A DNA stretch of 64,000 nucleotides from Flavobacteriales bacterium (GTDB lineage: Bacteria > Bacteroidota > Bacteroidia > Flavobacteriales_E > Vicingaceae), in assembly GCA_020635825.1 (NCBI GenBank), contig JACJZA010000009.1, positions 156,746 through 220,745 of the forward strand, read 5' to 3'. The notes under the pieces were generated by a model that did no database searches, was not told the origin of the DNA, and worked only from the letters and a program-made list of their open reading frames with translations. This document shows, piece by piece, positions 55,915 to 62,236 of this stretch. Position 1 is the stretch's first letter, and every line of letters starts with the position of its first letter. The position numbers and the translations under genes are program-made.

Positions 55915-58335
55915 ATGAAGTATAAAAAAATAAGAGAAGAAGAACTAAAAAATAAGGTTGGTGCTGACTGGTTTAAGCAATTTGACACAACCGAGATTTT
56001 AGGAAATATTGACTTCACTGTTTTACCAAAGCAAGACAGTTTGTTTGGAAGGACACCTCTTTTGTGGGCAGAAGCAAAAACAGGAAACTTTGATATTCCG
56101 ACAATGTTTGTGCAACTCATTCTGACCATTGGAAAAGCACGAACATTTGACAAAACGTTGCCACCTGCATTTTTAGGAGCGTTTGACTTTAAGAAAATTG
56201 CTTTTGTAGATTACATCAATGTTCAAGACATTTTCTTTCTCAACGATTTTAACTGGAATGTAACACCAAGCAACCACGACACCAAAGAATTTAAACTGAT
56301 TAAGGAACGTATTGAAAGCGTTTTAAAAGTTAAGACCTATGTTTTTGATTACCAAAAAGACGAAAAGGAACTCAAAACCTTTATCAAAAACAATGTGGCA
56401 AAAGCCACCACAAAAAGCAAAATCAAAATCGACAAGAACAATTTCATCCCTATTTACTTGCGTTGGATTGAAATTGTAAAGCCCATTATTGACGTAAACT
56501 GGGACGAACTCAAAAAGAACAGCATTCTCGATAGCGATTTTTATTTAGCCGACCTATTTGTAGATGATAAAGGCACGGAAAGTCTTGCTGATGACTTAAC
56601 AATTCGAGATAGTTTGTTTGTAGTATTTCAAAATCAAGGCTACAAGATTGCCAAAGAGAATATCAAGCAAATGTTTGATGCCACGATAAACATTCGCAAC
56701 AAAGACGCTTATACACAGTTTTGGAAACTCTACAAACGACCACCAATCAAAGAGTTTCAAGATTACATCATTGAACGTAGAGACTTACTTGTACCGCAAG
56801 ATATTAGAGAACGTAAAGGAGCTTTTTTTACACCAAGAATTTGGGTAGAACTTTCGCAAAAATACCTGACCGACTATTTAGGCGAAGATTGGCAAGACGA
56901 GTATTACATTTGGGATTGTGCCGCAGGAACCGGAAACCTTTTAGCCGGTTTAACCAATAAATACAACATTTACGCAAGTACACTAGACCAAGCCGACATC
57001 AATGTAATGCACGAACGTATTGACCACGGTGCTAACCTATTAAAAAATCACGTTTTTCAGTTTGACTTTTTGAATGATGACTTTTCCAAGTTACCACAAA
57101 GTCTGCAAGACATCATCAACGACCCTGAAAAACGAAAAAAATTAGTCATATATATCAATCCGCCTTATGCGGAAGCAACAACATCTAAAACTGTAACTGG
57201 AACTGGAGAAAATAAAGCAGGTGTTACAACTAATTTTAAGATAAAGGAACTACTTAATCCTAAAATTGGCAATGCTTCAAATGAAATTTTCGCCCTTTTT
57301 ATGGCAGTTATTTATGAAAGAATACAAGGTTGTATTTTAGGACAATTCTCGAAAATTAAGTTTGTAAATGGTTCTAATTTCAAAAAGTTTAAAGAATTCT
57401 TTTTAGCTGATTATGTAACTGGCTTTGCGGTTCCTGCTGAAACGTTTGACAACGTAAAAGGTAAATTTCCTATTGCATTTACAATTTGGAATACGTCTGT
57501 AAAATCAAAAATAAGCACAATAGAAACAGATATTTACGATAAAAATGGCAACTATTCAGGTGCTAAAACTTTTTATGGCAATCTTCCAAAAAGTATAAAT
57601 AAATGGATAAAATCATTTGATGGTATTGAAGATGATAAAATTGGCTTAATCGTAAGTTGTGCACCAGATTTTCAACATAATAGTCAATTAGCAATTTTGT
57701 CAAAACAACAAAAGAGATATTGTTTCAATATTACAGGGCAAAACCTTATAAAATCATCTATTTATTTTTCAGCTCGTCATTGCTTAAATGCATCTTGGTT
57801 AAATGACCGTGACCAATTTTTATGGCCTATTGATGGTTGGCAGACAGATATTGAATTTCAAAACGATTGTTTGACCTTTACTCTATTTTTTAGTGCTAAT
57901 AGTATTACAAGTGCCGAAGACACAAACCATTGGATTCCCTTCACCGAACAAGAAGTAAATGCACAAAATAGATTTGAAAGTCATTTTATGACTGACTTTA
58001 TCAACGGAAAAATCAAAAATGAAAGTGAAGACAATCTCTTTGGCAATGAAACTACTCAATCCATAAAAAGAGAATTTTCAGAAGAAGCCAAAGCGGTTTT
58101 TGATGCAGGCAGAGAACTTTGGAGATATTATCACAGCAAACCAAGTGTAAACGTAAACGCAAGTTTGTACGACATTCGGGAATACTTTCAAGGCAGAAAC
58201 GATAAAGGCAGAATGAACAGCAAAAGTGATGACGAAGCCTATATGGAATTGATTGGCGAATTACGGAACAAACTGAACTTTTTAGCCGACAAAATCAAAC
58301 CGAAAATATACGAATACGAATTTTTAAAAGAATAA
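55915..58335 (+). CDS. Type IIG-like restriction-modification enzyme (nuclease plus N6-adenine methyltransferase)
   Basis: 806 residues. The N-terminal region shows a PD-(D/E)xK-like nuclease site: Asp33 in GNIDFTVLP and Glu53-x-Lys55 in LLWAEAKTG. A helical connector follows (to about 300), then the methyltransferase: motif I WDCAAGTGNLLAGL near 333-346 and motif IV NPPY at 415-418, the N6-adenine type. The C-terminal region (about 440-800) should contain the target recognition domain. One polypeptide could cut and protect DNA. It is the only gene in its cassette-like unit, flanked by sites A and B. The middle (57170-57930) is more AT-rich than the rest. Confidence 0.85.
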   Translation: MKYKKIREEELKNKVGADWFKQFDTTEILGNIDFTVLPKQDSLFGRTPLLWAEAKTGNFDIPTMFVQLILTIGKARTFDKTLPPAFLGAFDFKKIAFVDYINVQDIFFLNDFNWNVTPSNHDTKEFKLIKERIESVLKVKTYVFDYQKDEKELKTFIKNNVAKATTKSKIKIDKNNFIPIYLRWIEIVKPIIDVNWDELKKNSILDSDFYLADLFVDDKGTESLADDLTIRDSLFVVFQNQGYKIAKENIKQMFDATINIRNKDAYTQFWKLYKRPPIKEFQDYIIERRDLLVPQDIRERKGAFFTPRIWVELSQKYLTDYLGEDWQDEYYIWDCAAGTGNLLAGLTNKYNIYASTLDQADINVMHERIDHGANLLKNHVFQFDFLNDDFSKLPQSLQDIINDPEKRKKLVIYINPPYAEATTSKTVTGTGENKAGVTTNFKIKELLNPKIGNASNEIFALFMAVIYERIQGCILGQFSKIKFVNGSNFKKFKEFFLADYVTGFAVPAETFDNVKGKFPIAFTIWNTSVKSKISTIETDIYDKNGNYSGAKTFYGNLPKSINKWIKSFDGIEDDKIGLIVSCAPDFQHNSQLAILSKQQKRYCFNITGQNLIKSSIYFSARHCLNASWLNDRDQFLWPIDGWQTDIEFQNDCLTFTLFFSANSITSAEDTNHWIPFTEQEVNAQNRFESHFMTDFINGKIKNESEDNLFGNETTQSIKREFSEEAKAVFDAGRELWRYYHSKPSVNVNASLYDIREYFQGRNDKGRMNSKSDDEAYMELIGELRNKLNFLADKIKPKIYEYEFLKE

Positions 58336-58342
58336 TAACTGC

Positions 58343-58473
58343 TGGCAACAATGGCTATAAGCAATTGGGGTTTAGAAGGTAAAATGAAGTTTATGAATAT
58401 AAATAAAGGTCAGTGCAAATCCGAAAAGTTAGGGTATAAAATCCCCAACTGCTCATAGCCGAAACCGTTGTGT
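58343..58473. other. attC-like recombination site B (131 bp)
   Basis: It begins TGGCAAC and ends GTTGTGT. Arms GGCTATAAGCAATTGGGG (58353-58370) and CCCCAACTGCTCATAGCC (58443-58460) pair over 18 bp with two A.C mismatches (T.G on the bottom strand). Upstream TGCTGGCAAC (58340-58349) is complementary to GTTGCCAGCA at 55867-55876, the beginning of the same unit. It shares AACA-TGGCTATA, CAGTGC and CATAGCCGA-ACCGTTG with site A. Confidence 0.7.
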
Positions 58474-58497
58474 GTAATACATAAAAGCCGAAGCACA

Positions 58498-58536
58498 AGC
58501 AAATAAGTACCTGAAAAAGGTACACATTTGCTTTTT
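58498..58536 (+). terminator. Hairpin with T tract upstream of the HTH gene
   Basis: AGCAAAT-AA-GTACC, loop TGAAAAA, GGTAC-AC-ATTTGCT, then TTTTT. The stem has one internal loop. It may stop read-through from the previous unit or act as an attenuator. A second smaller hairpin (CCAAC to GTTGG, 58538-58561) follows directly. Confidence 0.5.
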
Positions 58537-58566
58537 GCCAACGCTCGAAAAAAACGGTTGGACAAA

Positions 58567-58788
58567 ATGAATTCTATAGAAAGAAAAGAAAGATTAAACT
58601 ATTTACTTGAAATGGTTGAAAAAGGACAATGTATTTCTTTAATTCAAGTTGCAGAAAAATTTAATTGTTGCAGCAAGACCGTTGAAAGAATGATTTTCAA
58701 ACTTCGCAAGGACGGACATAACATTAGATATTGCAGAAAATTAGAAAGATATAAACTTGTCGATAAAAAAATATCGTCTATCGCTTGA
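58567..58788 (+). CDS. Small helix-turn-helix regulator, RiPP cluster associated
   Basis: 73 residues from the ATG at 58567 (MNSIERKERLNYLLEMVEKG); an earlier frame opening at 58528 lies within the hairpin and is unlikely. The sequence ISLIQVAEKFNCCSKTVERM followed by IFKLRKDGHNIRYCRKLERY matches a winged-helix HTH of the DeoR/HTH_11 class (recognition helix SKTVERMIFKLR), then a short wing. It is alone upstream of the precursor peptide gene and is a likely regulator of the locus. Direct target unknown. Confidence 0.75.
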   Translation: MNSIERKERLNYLLEMVEKGQCISLIQVAEKFNCCSKTVERMIFKLRKDGHNIRYCRKLERYKLVDKKISSIA

Positions 58789-58816
58789 AAATGTCGATTT
58801 GCTATTATTACCTTCG
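58784..58816 (+). promoter_or_regulatory. Candidate promoter of the RiPP precursor gene
   Basis: CTTG (58784-58787), 21 bases, TACCTTCG (58809-58816), a TAnnTTCG variant of the Bacteroidetes -7. It is followed by a leader of about 80 bases with a small CCC-GAAA-GGG hairpin (58862-58872) before the ATG at 58901. Confidence 0.4.
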
Positions 58817-58900
58817 CCCCGTTAAAATTGTTGCAACGCTTTAACAAACACTATCAATTAATCCCGAAAGGGGAATTATTAACAATTAAAATCTAATTTT

Positions 58901-59104
58901 ATGAAAAAGCAAAAAATGTTTGAAAAATTTGAAAATTCAAATTTTGACCTTGGAAAAATTAAGGGAGGAAGACTCAATACAGAAGGTACTGGAGATTGTG
59001 CTGGTACAGGATGTAGCGAATCTTCTGGTAATGGAATTATTGACTGGGCAGATGTTGAATGTGGAGACGAAACAGTAGCAGGTAGTGTTAAATGCCCTGC
59101 ATAA
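58901..59104 (+). CDS. Grasp-with-spasm RiPP precursor peptide (double-glycine leader)
   Basis: 67 residues. The leader is residues 1-23, ending NFDLGKIKGG with Gly22-Gly23, the cleavage signal for C39-peptidase exporters. The 44-residue core (24-67) is rich in Gly, Thr, Ser and acids (GTGDCAGTGCSESSGNGIID, ADVECGDETVAGSVKC), with cysteines at 33, 38, 54 and 65. ATP-grasp ligases of graspetides join Thr/Ser/Lys side chains to Asp/Glu side chains, and suitable donors and acceptors are present. It is followed by a hairpin, then by the biosynthetic genes. Ring pattern is not predictable by eye. Confidence 0.85.
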   Translation: MKKQKMFEKFENSNFDLGKIKGGRLNTEGTGDCAGTGCSESSGNGIIDWADVECGDETVAGSVKCPA

Positions 59105-59112
59105 ATTAAACT

Positions 59113-59143
59113 ATAAGGAGAGATTAACCATATCTCTCCTTAT
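59113..59143 (+). terminator. Hairpin between precursor and biosynthetic genes
   Basis: ATAAGGAGAGAT, loop TAACCAT, ATCTCTCCTTAT: a perfect 12-bp stem nine bases after the precursor stop, with only a weak T tract (TAATTT). It suits partial termination or 3'-end protection, giving more precursor than enzyme mRNA, as is common in RiPP loci. Confidence 0.6.
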
Positions 59144-59157
59144 TAATTTACACTTAG

Positions 59158-60063
59158 ATGAAAATATTTTTAACATTTTTTTTGCTCTTTTTTAACTTAG
59201 TTAACACTAAAGCCCAATTCTATCAATTATTTTTCTTTCATGAAAATAAGCCCTTTGTATATGATACAGTATTACAGAAAATAGCTAACGAGGCTTCCGC
59301 ATTCTATTATAGTGATAATTTTGATTCTTCTATTGTGAGTTATGGGTATCTTCATTCAATAAAGCCAAATTTTAAATTGGAATATAATATAGCGGTGCTG
59401 TATGCCATAAACAATAAAAAAGATTCCGCTATAGTTTATCTTTCAAAATATATTGATAGTGAGGAGAAATGTGAATGTGCATACTTAAATAATTCTGCAT
59501 TTAAGTTATTAAAAGTGTACAGTGAATTTGAATTAATAAAAAATAAGTGCGATTCAATTCAAAAACATAAGGGAATAAAGAATATTTCCCTCTATAATAA
59601 CATTACGTACTTATATGGAAAAGACCAAGAAATATTAGGAGCCTCTGCATATAAAGATATAAAAGAAGAACGGAGAGAGTTAATGAATAGTTTTTTTGCC
59701 ATCATTGACTCCGTTGGTATTCCACATGAAGAAGATATTACACAAACTGGGATAAATTATTTTCAAATACTTCTACTGCATTCTGATTTATTTCCCAATA
59801 AACAAATTACAATAGCATCCAAAATTCTAAAATCAAAGAAATTCGATAAATATAATAAGAAACAATTAGCATACACTATTGACAGGGGTTATTGTAATCT
59901 AAATCAGCCACAGTTATATGGTACAATATTAACAACCAACCCTTTTACAAAAAATAGTTGTTTATATCAATATGATAATTTCATTAAGTTGTCAAAGCGC
60001 AGAGAAAAAATGGATTTTCAGCCTATTTCAGATTTTCTTGAAAATAAATCAATATTAAAATGA
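59158..60063 (+). CDS. Secreted protein of unknown function in the RiPP locus
   Basis: 301 residues. Signal peptide MKIFLTFFLLFFNLVNTKAQ. The mature protein is helical and lysine-rich with TPR-like spacing (FKLEYNIAVLYAINNKKDSA, IVYLSKYIDSEEKCECAYLN), but no domain is firmly recognised. AT content is clearly higher than in the chromosome part. Its stop overlaps the ATP-grasp gene start (ATGA, 60060-60063), so the two are translated together and it is likely part of the pathway, perhaps an immunity or maturation factor (inferred). Confidence 0.6.
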   Translation: MKIFLTFFLLFFNLVNTKAQFYQLFFFHENKPFVYDTVLQKIANEASAFYYSDNFDSSIVSYGYLHSIKPNFKLEYNIAVLYAINNKKDSAIVYLSKYIDSEEKCECAYLNNSAFKLLKVYSEFELIKNKCDSIQKHKGIKNISLYNNITYLYGKDQEILGASAYKDIKEERRELMNSFFAIIDSVGIPHEEDITQTGINYFQILLLHSDLFPNKQITIASKILKSKKFDKYNKKQLAYTIDRGYCNLNQPQLYGTILTTNPFTKNSCLYQYDNFIKLSKRREKMDFQPISDFLENKSILK

Positions 60064-61058
60064 TATTAATTCTTTCTAGTGCAGAATTCCAAACTTCAAT
60101 TGATAAAGTTATTGATTGGTTAAAGTTCTACGATTATCCCTTTCTTAGAATAAACGGATTAAATGATAACGAATTAACTAATTTTAAATACGATATTAAT
60201 CAACTTTGTGTAGAGATAAATGAAGTTAGAATTGACTTCTCAAAAATTGGGGCTGTATGGTTCTATAGATGGGGTGCTCCTAACAACCACGGAGTTTTGA
60301 ATTTACATGAAAATTTTAAAAACCAATTTGATAATATTGACAAACATCTTAGAAGTATAAAAGAAATTATTAATGGTCTTTTCTTTATAGAATTACAAGG
60401 GAAATATTTTTTATCAGAAAGAGAGACATCTAGTCTTAACAAACTCCGAACATTAAAGATTGCTCAAGATTACGGATTAAAAATACCTGACACATTATTT
60501 ACAAATTCAATAAATGAGATTAAATCGTTTAAACATAAATTACAGGATATTATTGTTAAACCATCGTCCGAATTGATGCAATTTGTTATAGATAATAATT
60601 TATTCTCAAGTTTAACATCATTAATAAACGAAAATGATATAAATGAATTGTCCAGTAACTATGAATTTATATATCCAACACTAGTTCAATCCAAAATAGA
60701 GAAGAAGTTTGAAATACGAATATTTTATATTGATGAAGTTTTTTACTCTATGGCTATTTTTTCTCAGGGTGATGATAAGACTAAGATTGATTTCAGGAAT
60801 TATAATGAAGATATGCCAAACAGAAATGTTCCTTTTAAACTTCCAAAAGAGATTGAAAAAAAATTATTACTATTGGTTAAAAGAATTGGTCTCAAGACAT
60901 GCTCAATTGATATGATTTATAACAACGATAATGATTTTGTTTTTTTAGAAATAAATCCAGTTGGACAATTTGGAATGACATCTAATCCTTGTAACTACAA
61001 CTTAGATAAAATTATAGCTGAAAAATTAATAACTGAAGATGAAAAATATTTATACTGA
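60060..61058 (+). CDS. gwsG: Grasp-with-spasm ATP-grasp peptide ligase
   Basis: 332 residues. MILILSSAEFQTSIDKVIDW and IGAVWFYRWGAPNNHG match the pre-ATP-grasp domain of graspetide ligases. ATP-grasp parts: SLNKLRTLKIAQDYGLKIPD, IIVKPSSELMQFVI, PTLVQSKIEKKFEIRIFYID, and the metal site SIDMIYNND and FLEINPVGQFG (E-x-N-P) near 305-316. It activates acidic side chains with ATP and closes ester or amide bonds in the core peptide. It starts within the upstream stop and its end overlaps the 64-residue gene by 20 bases. Confidence 0.88.
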   Translation: MILILSSAEFQTSIDKVIDWLKFYDYPFLRINGLNDNELTNFKYDINQLCVEINEVRIDFSKIGAVWFYRWGAPNNHGVLNLHENFKNQFDNIDKHLRSIKEIINGLFFIELQGKYFLSERETSSLNKLRTLKIAQDYGLKIPDTLFTNSINEIKSFKHKLQDIIVKPSSELMQFVIDNNLFSSLTSLINENDINELSSNYEFIYPTLVQSKIEKKFEIRIFYIDEVFYSMAIFSQGDDKTKIDFRNYNEDMPNRNVPFKLPKEIEKKLLLLVKRIGLKTCSIDMIYNNDNDFVFLEINPVGQFGMTSNPCNYNLDKIIAEKLITEDEKYLY

Positions 61059-61233
61059 TAATTATATTCTAGCGGAAAACCGAAAAATTTTATTACCATT
61101 ACATTTTAATTATCTCAAAAGATATGAAAATGTTCTTGAAAAGGAAAATATCTTAATAAACAAGATATTCAAATCTGAATATTATAAAACAAATAAACAT
61201 CTCCATATAGATTTCTACAAATCAATATTTTAA
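61039..61233 (+). CDS. Small protein of the RiPP locus, 64 aa
   Basis: Basic and aromatic (MKNIYTDNYILAENRKILLP, LHFNYLKRYENVLEKENI, YYKTNKHLHIDFYKSIF), no signal peptide. It overlaps the end of the ATP-grasp gene by 20 bases and ends four bases before the SPASM gene, so it is well placed in the operon. It does not look like a precursor (no GG, no Thr/Ser/acid-rich core). Possibly a leader-peptide-binding partner, by analogy with small recognition proteins of RiPP loci; this is inferred. Confidence 0.55.
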   Translation: MKNIYTDNYILAENRKILLPLHFNYLKRYENVLEKENILINKIFKSEYYKTNKHLHIDFYKSIF

Positions 61234-61237
61234 CAAT

Positions 61238-62236
61238 ATGTATAAACTGTTTTCAAATTGTTTTCCGATAAAAGGGTATACAAGGGCAATAATTTATGAT
61301 ACTCAACGATTTGATTATTCCTTAATCTCTACTAAAAATCATTCTATTTTAAGAAAAAAAGTATTTAAGGAAAATGAATTTGAAAATGCTTTTTTTAATC
61401 TACTTCTTTCTAAGGAATATATTTTTTCTTTAACCAAAGATGAGATAAATTATTTCCCTGAATTAGAATTAGCTTGGAAAAATAGCTCGTTTATAACTAA
61501 TTTAGTTATTCATGAAAATAATATAGATAAAACTATTCTTGTAGACATAATTAAAAAATTGAATATTAAAGCCATTGGATTAAACCTAAATAATCTATCA
61601 CCATTAATAACAATAAAATTAAATAACCTCGATAGCAGTTTAAGATTAAATACAGCGTGTACTAATTTTATAATTAAGACGGAAACATTGAATACAGAAT
61701 CATTAAAGATTGAACTTCCAACCTTTAAGATTATAAAAACAGATAATCCTTTGAGCTGTATCATACACAACCCCAACCTCCAACTTTTTACCGAATCCCA
61801 GACCCATCACACCTATTTCAATCGCAAGATGTATATTGGAGCAAAAGGAGAAATTAAAAACGCTCCCGAATGTGAAGAAGAATTTGGAAATATTAACGAT
61901 TTGGGAAGCGTAGAAGATTTAAAACAGATTATAGCAATCCCTGAATTTCAAAAATATTGGTTTGTACATAAAGAATTGTGCGATGTTTGCAAAGACTGTG
62001 AATTCAGGCACATGTGTGTTGATAACCGCCTGCCTTATCAACGAAAAGATGGTAGTTGGTATCACAAAACCGAATGTAATTACAACCCCTACATTTGTAA
62101 ATGGAAAGACGAAGAAGGTTATCGAACCCTTGAAGAATGTGGAGTTGTAAGCAACGAAAAAGGTTTTAGCATTAATCACGAGAAAATTACTGCAATAAAT
62201 AAAACATTGTGGGAAGAAGAAACAGAAAATGCTTAA
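61238..62236 (+). CDS. gwsS: Grasp-with-spasm SPASM-domain protein (no radical-SAM motif)
   Basis: 332 residues. The N-terminal two thirds are helical/beta without any CxxxCxxC (only one Cys, NCFPIKGY, near residue 8). The C-terminal SPASM-type Cys-rich region is near 240-310: LCDVCKDCEFRHMCVDN, then CNYNPYICKW and EECGVV. In other peptide maturases SPASM binds auxiliary iron-sulfur clusters or the substrate. Here it may recognise the peptide for the ATP-grasp ligase. From about base 61740 codons become richer in G and C than in the first half, a visible break inside the gene. Confidence 0.82.
   Translation: MYKLFSNCFPIKGYTRAIIYDTQRFDYSLISTKNHSILRKKVFKENEFENAFFNLLLSKEYIFSLTKDEINYFPELELAWKNSSFITNLVIHENNIDKTILVDIIKKLNIKAIGLNLNNLSPLITIKLNNLDSSLRLNTACTNFIIKTETLNTESLKIELPTFKIIKTDNPLSCIIHNPNLQLFTESQTHHTYFNRKMYIGAKGEIKNAPECEEEFGNINDLGSVEDLKQIIAIPEFQKYWFVHKELCDVCKDCEFRHMCVDNRLPYQRKDGSWYHKTECNYNPYICKWKDEEGYRTLEECGVVSNEKGFSINHEKITAINKTLWEEETENA

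Noticed and set aside
61919..62179. Minus-strand open frame opposite the SPASM region
   Set aside because: The plus strand encodes a convincing Cys-rich domain; the minus frame has no family features.
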